Assembly: GCF_004193775.1 (NCBI RefSeq)
Contig: NC_041010.1
Location: 42,521,562 to 42,585,561, forward strand
Direction: 5' to 3'
DNA from: Glycine soja
Lineage: Eukaryota; Streptophyta; Magnoliopsida; Fabales; Fabaceae
DNA: 64,000 nt
Below are positions 54,001-64,000 of this stretch, in pieces (the first letter of the stretch is position 1; each line of letters starts with the position of its first letter). The notes beneath the pieces are model-generated. The model ran no database searches. It saw nothing but the letters and a program-made list of their open reading frames with translations, and had not been told where the DNA came from. The position numbers and the translations under genes are program-made.

Positions 54001-57000
54001 GATCGTGTTGTATTCAATGCACTTATAGCTGCTTGTGCCCAATCAGGAGCATTAGATCGTGCTTTTGATGTGTTAGCAGAAATGACAGCTGAAACACAGC
54101 CCATCGACCCTGATCACGTAACTATAGGAGCATTGTTGAAAGCATGCACAAAAGCTGGTCAGGTGTGATTTCTTTCTTCCCCTATCACTGTTTATTGTAC
54201 TGTACTCTAAATCTATTTAATGTTTAACAATATTCTATTTTTTTGCAGGTTGAACGAGCAAAAGAAGTGTACAAGATGGTACAAAAATATAACATAAAGG
54301 GTTGTCCAGAAGTTTACACCATTGCCATTAATTCTTGCAGCCAAACTGGAGATTGGGAATTTGCTCATACTGTATACAATGACATGACCCAGAAAGGGAT
54401 CCTCCCAGATGAGGTACCTTTTTTTTTTGAAAAAATGTTTTTGATATGGAATTATGTATTATTAAAATCTTTTAGTTTTAGTGGATTTTAAAACATAATA
54501 ATAATGGGCAGTAAATAAAAGCTTAATAATAATGCTTTTATTTTATGGTGGTTTCTTGAATTGATTCTTGTATGCAAAGTTTTATCCTTTCTCTGCTGTT
54601 GTTTGCTTACTGAAGTTTGTTCATCATGCAGATATTTCTGAGTGCACTAATAGATGTTGCTGGTCATGCTAAAAAGCTGGATGCTGCCTTTGATGTCCTG
54701 CAAGAAGCCCGTAAAGGAGGAATACTTATTGGAATAATGTCATATAGCTCATTGATGGGTGCCTGTAGCAATGTATGTCTGGTTAAGTAATATGATTTTA
54801 GTTGAAAAGAAAAGGAAAACAAGATTGGCATGGATGAATATGAAAAATCATTAATGAGTCTGGTCTTACCCAGGGCAATCTTTTAGTCATGAAATAAAAA
54901 AAATTGGATTATGGATTTTGTAGAGTATGCATAATAAAAGGTAAAGGAACTGAAATGGATTGAAGGTCTGTTTATGGACAGTAGAGTGCATTTGAAATGT
55001 TTTTATTTTTATTTTAATAAAGTCATTAATTTAGGAAATTCAATTCATTTAATGACTGTTATTAGGTTTTCTACTAGGGGAGTGGGGATGTAATGAAGTA
55101 TGGGTTTCTTATAATTTTTTGGACATTTTAGTTATTGATTTTAATTAAGAAATGTATGGATGTAGAATATTTTAGTTTATGTGTAGTATATTAAGGATTT
55201 TTTGTTCTTGTTGATGACTCTGAATCTAGAAACTAAAAAAGATGTAGTACAAGTAGACCTGAGACAACAGATGTGTACGTTTATGTTTCTTTTCCATGTA
55301 AGTTATGTTTCTTCAAATCTTTTGTCCCCTGCATTGAATTCACCATGCTACTAACTAGTGGCAAATGCTTATTCCAGGCAAGAAATTGGCAGAAAGCATT
55401 GGAGCTATATGAATATCTTAAATCTCTTAAATTGACAATAACAGTTTCAACAGTTAATGCTTTGCTCACTGCACTTTGTAAGTTTGACTTTTTTCTTTCT
55501 TTCTTTTGTTGATCATTACATTCATTCAGGTTCTTGAAGCTGTGAATTCTTTATGCTTCACAGCTTCAGCACTAAATGTTTGATTAGGAAGCTGTTCAAT
55601 AGCTTGGAAAAGTAGTTCCTTTTAAAAAAATAACTGCAAATTTAAAGGTCTGTGAGTTCAGGGAAGTTTAATTTAATAGGATTAGTAAACATAAACATAT
55701 CCGAAGATAGAGAGATAAGAGAGACCAAAGGAGACTCATCACATGACTAGACAGCTAAAGCTAACATTTCCTTGAAAATGTACTCTTCATTCATTCTTGG
55801 GTAATAACAGCTAAAGCTCGACTTGGGACAAGTGTTGACAAGGAAATGAGCCACTACTTACACAGACAAATAAATACCTGAATTTAAAACTCTGAATGTA
55901 AGTACTAAAATGCCCCTAGGAATATAATCTCAAGTTCTTAGCCAATGCAACAACTCTAATAACTTGTCACATATGGCAACCAGAATTAAAAAAATGAGAG
56001 GAATAAAGAGAGAATAATAATGGAGAGGTGGTAAGAAAGAGTGAGAAAAATAGAGAGAATTTTATGGTGAAAATGCTAATCTGCCTCAACACCATTACAG
56101 TTACTGAGTACTTTTTTATACAGGTAACTGAAATTCTAATTACAGAAAGCAACTTTTAACAAACTTGTAGATGAACTCAGTAACTTGCTAACTGAAACTA
56201 TAACCAAAGTGCCAAAATATGACATAACTATTAAGATATGATAAGGGCAGTGTAAATTAAGATAAATTCCAAAATGATTTGACTTTATTTAATGTTTCTT
56301 TTCCTAAAGCATTTCTTGTAAAACACATGGGTGGCAACCCTCTCTACCTTAGTTTTGCTTGAATTATGGTTACTTCCAACTTTGTTTTCAATTTTAGAGC
56401 TGCTGCAGTTGTTTCCCCGATCTGTGCATTTGCATTGTTTAACTTTAGCTGATTAGTGGGAAAATGGAGTTTAAACATTGTAAGAGTTTCCTACAGGTGA
56501 TGGAGATCAATTTCAGAAGGCTTTGGAGGTTTTATTTGAAATGAAAGGATTAGGATTGCGCCCAAACAGTATCACATTCTCAATACTTATAGTGGCAAGT
56601 GAGAAGTAAGTGGTCTAAGTAAGAGGATTGTGTCATCAAATTAATGTTTAGTTTAGGTTCTTTCTCAACCAATTTCCTATTTTGCCTGCATTGATAGAAA
56701 GGATGATATGGAGGCAGCTCAGATGCTCCTTTCTCTAGCTAAAAAAGATGGTGTAGTCCCTAATCTCATCATGTGTCGATGCATAATTGGTGAGTCTCAT
56801 TGGATTTTGTTAGATTCAATTATGGTCCTATATTGTTCAGCTTAATCAAGTTTTTTCTTTGATATTGCTTTTAAAATGACCTGTTTATTGCATTACTTCT
56901 ATTTATACCTTTACCTTCCACATTAGGAGCTATATTCTTAAAAAATTGTTGTCTCATTATGTGATGTTTGCAAATACATTGAAAATTGTTGTTATAGATT

Positions 57001-60000
57001 CTCTTGCATTTTTCTTTTGTTTCATTACCTTTAAAGCCCAAATACTTATAACTTAATACAACATGGGTACAATATGATACATATACAGGATATGAAAAAT
57101 TCTTAAAAATTCAAGATATGATATGATTAGCATTAAATTTGTTAATATGAATTAAAAACAAAAACATTTTACATAAATTTACTATGTAAAGAGACATATC
57201 CTTTCTCATTAATATGCAATCACATTAGTGGATGGTGAACACTATTTAAAAGAAAGAAAAAGAAACTTGTGATCATAGCAAAAGACCATATCAAAATATG
57301 TTCTTTCCCCGATGAACATTTCATAAAATTTTGTATTTTCTCCCAACCTTTATTAGAGCATCACAAAAAAGCATCATAGTTCTGTTCAAAAGAAGTTGTG
57401 AGTTGTGACTATAATTTTTAGTCCTATTGAAAAGAAGTTTTGGCTCTATAAATTTGCCTTCTTTTCGCTATATATTTAAGATATAAAGGAAGAGAATAGA
57501 CTTGTATTGGAGCTGTGTAATTTAATCCTATTCGAAGCATCAGAGGTGTATTCCAAATGTATCAATAATTTTCTAAGAAAATAATTTTCTTTTGGAAAAT
57601 ACTCCTTGGATAGCATACATGTATTTGTATCGTATATAAGTATAGCAGCAATACTTTGTCATTTTTTTGGAGTATATTGGCTTTATAGATTCTTACATAT
57701 TCTTTCACAATTTGCATGTTTTCCTGTTAGTTAATTGTGTGCAATTGCATAGGAAATATTCCTATAAGGCCATTTCATATTAAAAAAATATAGAAATCAG
57801 GATGAACTCTTATTCCTCCACCTAAATAAATAAAAAATGCATTACTCTCATGATATGCATTGAATTTTATTTATGGGATTAGTTCTTAATTTTCTGAGAA
57901 CTTCAAGCAAAAGGTCATGGATATTGGTTATCATGTGGCTCAAATCTATTCATATTTTATGCCTTGAGAGTTTTATGGTTTGTAAATTCTGATAGCGCTT
58001 TGATTTCTTTGAAAGGAATGTGCCAGCGAAGATTTGAGAAGGCTTGCTTTGTTGGTGAGCCTGTTTTATCTTTTGACTCAGGACGGCCACAAGTTGATAA
58101 TAAATGGTATATGTTCTTTAATTTTTGCAAGTCTTTTAAGACACGATTATTTAACTGTTTATTTATGCATAGACATTCTTTTACATTTTTATTTTTTCAA
58201 TTTATGCATGTCAGGATGCTGCTTTTTTATAGTGAAACTATTGCATTTCAATAACATTTTGTTTGAAATAATTTTTTTTTTCTCATTCTTACCCAATTGA
58301 CTCTGTCAAAGAAACTAACTAATAACATGAGGAAGTCTGTAAATCTCCATTCCCTGTTTTTATGACCATTAATTTTCTCAGGCTTCTCTTCTAGATTTTT
58401 TTTTTTTTTTTTTTTTTGTGGAAGTCTAATGCTGCTTTTACTCTATAAAGGACATCACTGGCCTTAATGGTGTATCGTGAAACAATTGAAGCCGGTGAAA
58501 AACCTACAAGTGAAATATTGTCGCAAATTCTGGGATGCCTGCAACTCCCTTATGATACATCTGTGAAAAATAGACTTGTTGAGAACCTAGGAGTAAGCAT
58601 GGAAACTTCAAGAAGCTCAAACCTCTGTTCATTAATGGATGGATTTGGTGAATATGATCCTCGTGCTTTTTCAATACTTGAGGTCAGTATGGAGCTGAAA
58701 CTAATTCTATTCAGTATATTATGTCTTATTGTTTCTAATGGAACCTGGACCATCATACGATGTTGTAATAATTGTGTAGGAATCTGCTTCACACGGAGTT
58801 GTTCCATCTGTATCCCTTAAAGTGAGTCCTGTTGTTATTGATGCTAAGGAATTGAATGCTTCTACTGCTGAGGTGAGCTTGTCTAACTCCAATTATTATT
58901 TATGTTGCATAAAAGGTTTGCTTCTTAACTGTGAAAGGCTAGAGAAAGAGAGAAATTATGTGGCGGATTCATTAACTCAATTGTATTTGGGGATTACAAT
59001 CACTGTTTTTCCATTTATAGGTGTTGGAAAAGCCACCTAAATTGTGGTCACCCCTATATAGAGGAGGTGTGTTGAAAGTCCCACATAGCGGCTAGCTATG
59101 GGCAAAAGGGGACATGTTGAAGTCCCACATCAACTAAAGATAGTGCCGAGATAAACTATATTAGTGGGGAACAATCCTTATCTTATAAGCTGATTTTTTA
59201 GGGTTAAGTTAGTCTCATAACTCACTATCTAACAATAGGAACTAGGTCAGGTATAAGTAACATACCCAAGCCCAGCCCATCCCATAGTCACCAAAGCCTT
59301 CCTATGCTTACTATATTCCAAGATTAACTAACAAGCTTAAAGTTCATTCACATTGTTGCAGAAAAAAGTGCTTTAGAGTCATTGCACATATAATTTGCAC
59401 AGGAGATAAATAAATGGAAATATTTTTACCTACATTAAATTATCTTTTAGTTTTTACTCGTTTTTTTGGGAGATTTTCTACCTTTTTTTTTTTCTGTATG
59501 TGTGCAGTACTCTTAGGTTTTATTTTATAACCACATTTGATATTTGGTGTATATATGCAATCTACTATGATACTAATGTGCAGATTTGCTCCAAAATTTG
59601 AATGATGGATACAATAGCCTCTTGTTTTCCTTCATCACTGTTCACGTCTCTTTCATACTTTGTATACATCTGAAACATTTGCAAATTTGACCAGCAAACA
59701 TATGCAGTAGATAGACATTTGTGCTACCGTAATTGTTAAATCCATATCCCTAAATCCATGAAAATGTTAACAGGTATACCTCATAACAGTTTTGAAAGGT
59801 CTCAAGCATCGACTAGCAGCAGGTAATATTATCATAATTTAATAATACCGTGCTACATTTTACTCGTTGAACTTTTCATTCAAAGAAAGATTTTCTATTC
59901 TTATCTTTATTTATAATTCTTTTGGGAGATCAATTGAAACTTTAAAAATGAGTTAATTTGCTAATTTGAGTTTATTTACATGAAACATACTGATATATGG

Positions 60001-61672
60001 ATAAGGAAATGAATTCAATCTACGGTGTAAGTTGATATTTCATTTTTTCTGATTCCTTTGCTATGATAGTATGGAAAGGAAAAGCTGGCAACAGACGATT
60101 AACAAAAATATGCTTTATTTTTATTTACTTGGGTATCATTATCTGCTTCAACACAACATGATTATCAAACATAAGCTAGTCAATCTGCATCCCATAGTAC
60201 GGCTTTATCTTTCCTTCTATTTTATGATTTTGCTGACAATATAAGGACTTGTTTTCTGGTACTATGCAACAAATATTGTGAACAAAACCTTGTTTCAAAA
60301 TGGATCAATCTCTTGGTGATCCATTTTGAAATTTTCAATTGGTGATGATTTAAGTCTACAACTTGCAGTTTTTCTTTTAATATACTATTTCAGGATTCTA
60401 TTTTTTCCTTTTAACCATCTTTTTTTAAGTAAACTTTATTAATAATTACCATAGGTGTATTTACTACGTGTTTACTAAACCAACAGATGACAATGGTAGA
60501 AAATATTACATTACATATCGTCTACTGACTTCTTTGGTCGGGATCCCCATGAAATCTTCTTTGCAGGTGCAAGATTGCCCAATATAATCATTTTATTGCC
60601 TGTAGAGAAAACAGAAGTTGTGTCTCCGAAGTGGAAGAAGAATATTAACCTTGGAGGAAGGTGAGATAGTCAATCACAAATGCATCCATTGTCAACATGT
60701 TTTTTAACCATATAGTTGCCCCACATATCTGCAACAATCCATATTTCAAACGTACAATATGAACTACTATCCAAATTTGTTGAGTCAGAGGAACACACTT
60801 TTATGTTTAAATGCACGAAGCCTATATATAGATATTTTTGGTTGCTAAATCAAATAGGGAAATCTTAATGGACGTTGTTCTGTTGGTGCTGTTTTCCAAT
60901 GAAAACACATCATGTCTATTAGTTATTACATGTGTTATATTTTCATTGATGATCCATTACATTTGTACAAAATGGCATATTTTTTTGGCTGCCATTTGTA
61001 TATTTTACTGATAGTGATTTTTGTGAGTCATTCCGTATTTGACACATCCACGAGTTAGTAACAAGATGTATATGTAAAATACAATATCTTAAGTGGTCAG
61101 TGGTCAAATGGCACGAGCAAGTCAAATTTCAAGTTTCTTAAATTTTTCTTAATAGTTTTAAGCTGGTGATTGACTACCCCTGGTAATATGTATTTACTTG
61201 CAGGTTCATCTGAGTATTTTTGCTGTTTGCATTATATTTTATGGAGATTGTTTGTCATAAATGTCTGATTTACATGTGACTGAAAAATTGGAAGGTGTTA
61301 TTGTGTGAAGTTATTCAATTTTTTTAGTTTGAAATTCTCTCTTGTACAATGTGTTCAGAAAATACTGTTTAAGAAATTTGTATGACAAATATGCAATATT
61401 TTGGCTTCAGAGCTGGCCAAGCAGTTGGAGCGTTATTGAGGAGGCTTCAGATTCCTCACCAGGGTAGTGAATCGAATGGGAAGCTTAGAATTGGTGGTTT
61501 GGCTCTGAAAAAATGGTTTCAGCCGAAACTTGCATATCCATTCAGTGTTAATATGGGATCTCCAACATTCAGTGGAAAACCAGGTGATTGGAACTCATCC
61601 CTATCACGACTGGGCAAAAGTATTAGTAATCAGCAACGAAACATCCGAACTGGCAATCTGTCTTTGGATTAA
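51076..61672 (+). CDS. MRL1: Pentatricopeptide-repeat protein MRL1, chloroplastic (rbcL mRNA maturation/stability)
   Basis: MRL1 is a plastid PPR protein that protects the 5' end of the rbcL transcript. Nineteen exons join in perfect phase to 1150 residues: 51076-51432, 51741-52506, 52641-52914, 53164-53227, 53310-53454, 53537-53652, 53751-53879, 53989-54162, 54249-54413, 54632-54772, 55378-55477, 56497-56605, 56698-56789, 58016-58106, 58451-58682, 58780-58872, 59774-59822, 60567-60660, 61411-61672. The N-terminus is Ser/Thr/Arg-rich like a transit peptide, with nine Asn at residues 56-64 from an (AAC) run and a hydrophobic span at about 88-105. An acidic, poorly conserved region follows, then about ten to twelve PPR motifs from about residue 480 to 880. 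The conserved C-terminus includes LRRLQIPHQGS, WFQPKL and the end RTGNLSLD. The Arabidopsis protein is slightly shorter, about 1090 residues. All introns are GT..AG. Confidence 0.94.
51241..51267 (+). repeat. In-frame (AAC)9 trinucleotide repeat in MRL1 exon 1
   Basis: Nine AAC codons encode an Asn run inside the presumed transit-peptide region; AGC AAC follow. A second Asn-rich stretch from AAT codons lies in exon 2 at about 52018-52036. Both can vary in length without breaking the frame. Confidence 0.95.
53983..53988 (+). promoter_or_regulatory. Tandem NAGNAG splice acceptor before MRL1 exon 8
   Basis: The intron ends ...TGCAGTAG followed by AATGTGAAGCC. The protein requires the second AG (exon start 53989). 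Use of the first (CAG, ending 53985) would add TAG in frame as the first codon of the exon, an immediate stop. Confidence 0.75.
55478..56496 (+). other. MRL1 intron 11 (1.0 kb), possible inserted repeat
   Basis: The composition changes inside the intron at about 55640-56240. Features such as purine-rich GAGAGAAATAAAGAGAG-like tracts and CTGAGTACTTTTTTATACAG near 56103-56122 recall long-terminal-repeat sequence of plant Copia elements. Terminal repeats and target duplications were not found, so this stays tentative. Confidence 0.3.
56790..58015 (+). other. MRL1 intron 13 (1.2 kb) with a dispersed GATAC-type repeat
   Basis: Around 57055-57150 the sequence has the pattern ACATGGGTACAATATGATACATATACAGGATATG, written here only as a composite of short GATAC-like words. 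This is like a decayed dispersed repeat common in dicot genomes. The rest is ordinary AT-rich intron. Confidence 0.35.
58396..58417. repeat. T22 homopolymer close to the exon 15 acceptor of MRL1
   Basis: An uninterrupted run of about 22 T lies 33 bases before the acceptor of exon 15 (58451). It may act as a strong polypyrimidine tract and is also prone to length errors. Confidence 0.9.
59068..59235 (+). mobile_element. TRIM-like solo LTR in MRL1 intron 16
   Basis: The intron between 58872 and 59774 carries TGTTGAAAGTCCCACATAG (59068) and, 47 bp later, TGTTGAAGTCCCACATC (59115). It runs on to a segment ending CTATCTAACA (59235). TG...CA termini with TGTT/AACA, the GTCCCACAT word and a length of about 120-170 bp match small terminal-repeat retrotransposon (TRIM) LTRs of dicots. 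The doubled start suggests a partial duplication or a recombined pair. No clear 5-bp target duplication was seen. Confidence 0.5.
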
Positions 61673-62165
61673 GTGTACATGTATTATTTTTGCCTAATAC
61701 TATCTTTCCTGTCCCCTCTCCACTAATGGTTTTTCAATATATAAGTTGAAAGCTCCTTCATCCTAATGGTATAATAGAAGAGTGATTTAGACCCAAGAAA
61801 GCAGATAATGCCTTCTTGAGTGCTGAGGCCAATAAATGCTAGGAGCAGGGAAAGTGTAGGACATCTCAGCAAGTTCATTTTGGTGAACAAGGTCATACCC
61901 GCGATAGAATACAAATGGCACAGAACTCGTTCTTTTGTGATTACCTGCAGCTATGTCATGGCCTTTGCAACGCGGATTATATATAAATATATGTATGATG
62001 ATAGAGATCCAGATATTTCATGTATGTGCTGTTGTTATATGTATTTTTTTTGTCAAGAATTCTCCAATGTAAACTAAAAAATAGGCAAATGGGAAAAAAT
62101 CAGATGTTTTTCATTGATATTTATATAAGCTCTTCTACTATGTTCTATCATTCTATTTGATAATG
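61673..62165 (+). other. Presumed MRL1 3' untranslated region and adjacent DNA
   Basis: This follows the stop codon at 61670-61672. It is mixed-composition sequence consistent with a 3' UTR of several hundred bases. Small open frames on both strands have no recognisable protein features. Confidence 0.4.
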
Positions 62166-62298
62166 ATCTCGTCCCTTTAGTGTGTGTTTGGATTAAGGTT
62201 GAATTATTTAAAATCGTATTGAAAATATCAATTAACATGATTTTAGATAAATATTCATTTACATTGAGAAATTGATTTAGGATTCAAAATTAATTTTA

Positions 62299-63389
62299 AG
62301 TTGAAGGTAAGAGTATTCCCAGGTCCATGTTGACCCATGACTCAATCCGATCCAATTATATTGGGTTAGATTTCAAAAGTGTTTGAGTTAGATTAAATGT
62401 AATTCAATATGGACATGATTATATTCGGGTTGGACAATGGGTTGTGAGTTGTCAACCTCTAATCCAACCCGATCCAATCCTATAATAATAATAATAAAAA
62501 TATTAATATTATTAATAAAAATATAATAAAGGTTAAATTGTAATTTTGATTTTTCTAATTTTTTAAATTCATAATTTTGGTCAACTTGATTTTTAATTGT
62601 AACATTTGATCTCTAGTCTCATAAATTAGCGATTTTGGTCCCCTTGATAGTTTATTAACAAACAATTTTGATTAATAGAGTTATTAAGTTAATTATAAAT
62701 TAATTAAAAATTGTTAATTATTAAAAGCTTTAATAAAAAATTATTAATTCTAATTCTCTACAATATTGTGTTCCTCCTCTTTTCTGTAAATACCTCTTTC
62801 ACCTCATCTCTGTAAGCTAGTTCACTTACAACAACACCACATTAGGATTCATAATTTTTTTATTAAAGTTTTTGAATGATTAATAATTTTTATTTAATTT
62901 TATAATTAATTTAATAATTTTATTAATCATAATTATTAGTTAATAATTTATTAGGAGACCAAAATTGTCAATTTATAAAATTAGGAGATCAAATTCACAA
63001 TTCAAAATTAAATGGACCAAAATCATGGATTTAAAAAAGTAAGGGATTGAAATACAATTTAACCTATAATAAAATACAAAAAAATAATGAAAATCTAAAA
63101 TTTCTTTATGCAAAAAATTTGCATATTCTTTATAATTATATTATACATTTAAAAAAATTGTTTCTAAAAATCTGTTCTAAATTTTTAAATTTTTAAATTT
63201 CATGACCGGATTGACCAAACCTGACTAATTTGATCATAATTGAATTGAATTTGATCATGATTGAGTTGAGTTTGACAACAAAATCATTAGAATCCAACCC
63301 AGTCCAACCCCAGATTTTTTAATTGGGTTGGATGATGAGTTTTTTTTAAACTTAACCTAACTCAACCCGTGTACACCCGTAGTTGAAGG
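62299..63389. mobile_element. Outer inverted-repeat element bordered by a 9-bp duplication (interrupted)
   Basis: AGTTGAAGG occurs at 62299-62307 and 63381-63389, flanking 62308-63380. The ends are diverged inverted repeats: GAGTATTCCCAGGT at the left against the complement of the right end, GGGTGTACACGGGT, with mostly G/A transitions. Internally, words such as GACCCA, CCAATCC/CCAACCC and TTGGGTT occur in opposite orientations on the two sides. The element was later split by the insertion at 62531-63064. Confidence 0.55.
62522..63073. mobile_element. Mutator-like non-autonomous element with long inverted repeats and a perfect 9-bp duplication
   Basis: The termini are GGTTAAATTGTAATTTT at 62531 and, read as complement from 63064, GGTTAAATTGTATTTCAATC. 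The arms stay complementary for at least 170 bp (for example CATAATTTTGGTC against CATGATTTTGGTC, and GCGATTTTGGTCC against ACAATTTTGGTCT). A perfect 9-bp direct repeat TATAATAAA (62522-62530 and 63065-63073) abuts both ends exactly. Nine-base duplications with long inverted repeats are the Mutator (MULE) signature. The 534-bp element has no transposase gene. Confidence 0.72.
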
Positions 63390-63493
63390 GATTTTAGGTA
63401 GTTTTTTAAGTAGTTAAGAGATATTTTTTTATGTAAAGTAAGAAAAGAAAGAAAATAAAGAAGTTTGAATAAATAATACATGCCTTGATAGTT

Positions 63494-63619
63494 TAAAAGT
63501 TTTATACACTCTCATCCAATTGTAAATAATCATGTATTGATAATTTTGTTATGTTTATCATATTTATCTTAAAAGTAATAAGGATGAATTCTAATTGATT
63601 GATAGTGTATAAACTTTTT
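63494..63619. repeat. MITE-like hairpin
   Basis: AAAAGTTTTATACACTCTCAT at the left end (about 63494-63514, shown here to 20 bases or so) is matched by the complement of GATAGTGTATAAACTTTT at the right (about 63601-63618), with further pairing CCAATTGTAAAT against CTAATTGATT. The total is about 126 bp. It resembles small dispersed inverted-repeat elements of legume genomes. Confidence 0.5.
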
Positions 63620-63910
63620 GGATAACAATTTAGGTCAATTAAAAGTCAAAAAATATTTAAATAAAAATAATGTAATGATTTTGGTGATAAAATTACAATA
63701 TCTCTTTTTATATAAAATTAATATTTTATCAATATACAAAGAGTTTAATTTTTAAACCCTGGTTGTCAGCCAAATCAAAGATAATTGCTTATATAATTTT
63801 TAAGATAATTATTTAAATGTTAACAAATTTATTATGTATGACAATTTATAATGACTTAAATATATTTTTCTCTCTAAGATATATCTCTTTTTTAGATTGT
63901 TACTTATTCA

Positions 63911-63911
<1 letters not shown>

Positions 63912-63955
<44 letters not shown>
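63912..63955. repeat. (AT)n microsatellite near the window end
   Basis: An uninterrupted AT run of about 22 units; no gene is nearby. Confidence 0.95.
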
Positions 63956-63960
<5 letters not shown>

Positions 63961-64000
63961 GTTAGCTAACATTTCAAGTTTTTTGACTTTGGTTCACATC

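Overview
This is a plant nuclear genomic window, most likely from a legume and probably soybean or a close relative (Glycine). The protein-coding regions are typical of dicots. Introns are U-rich with GT..AG borders, intergenic DNA is very AT-rich, and many small transposons (SINEs, foldback elements, CACTA-like and hAT-like elements, a LINE remnant) lie in introns and intergenic space. The genus is inferred from overall character, not from a search.

Four protein-coding genes can be supported. (1) 1-7392, plus strand: the 3' part (ten exons, 784 codons) of the epsilon subunit of the AP-4 adaptor complex; its 5' end lies before the window. (2) 20649-18325, minus strand: a complete seven-exon cytochrome P450 of the CYP707A type (abscisic acid 8'-hydroxylase), 468 residues, with a TATA box and a G-box/ABRE upstream. 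(3) 48785-47195, minus strand: a chloroplast-targeted member of the nickel/cobalt transporter (NiCoT/UreH-like) family; a two-exon, 335-residue model keeps the reading frame. (4) 51076-61672, plus strand: the pentatricopeptide-repeat protein MRL1 (stabilises plastid rbcL mRNA), reconstructed as 19 exons in perfect phase giving 1150 residues. From memory, the Arabidopsis relatives of genes 3 and 4 are close together on chromosome 4, so this pair may be conserved microsynteny.

Layout: AP4E and CYP707A converge across about 11 kb of AT-rich DNA (7.4-18.3 kb). Upstream of CYP707A lies a 1.2-kb foldback element (about 21.2-22.4 kb), followed by a gene-poor region to 47 kb. That region holds a 2.5-kb CACTA-like element (28.9-31.4 kb), a 5'-truncated LINE remnant (42.5-43.6 kb), two very short SINE-like insertions with long target duplications (25.3 and 46.0 kb), MITE-like hairpins and microsatellites. 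The nickel-transporter gene and MRL1 are divergent, 2.3 kb apart. Downstream of MRL1 is a nested pair of inverted-repeat elements, each bordered by a 9-bp direct repeat (62.3-63.4 kb).

The genes do not form a pathway; they are independent housekeeping, hormone-catabolism and plastid genes. The most interesting material is the mobile-element layer: the ultra-short SINE family, the nested 9-bp-duplication elements, the foldback next to an ABA-catabolism promoter, and a tandem splice acceptor in MRL1 that can introduce a stop codon.
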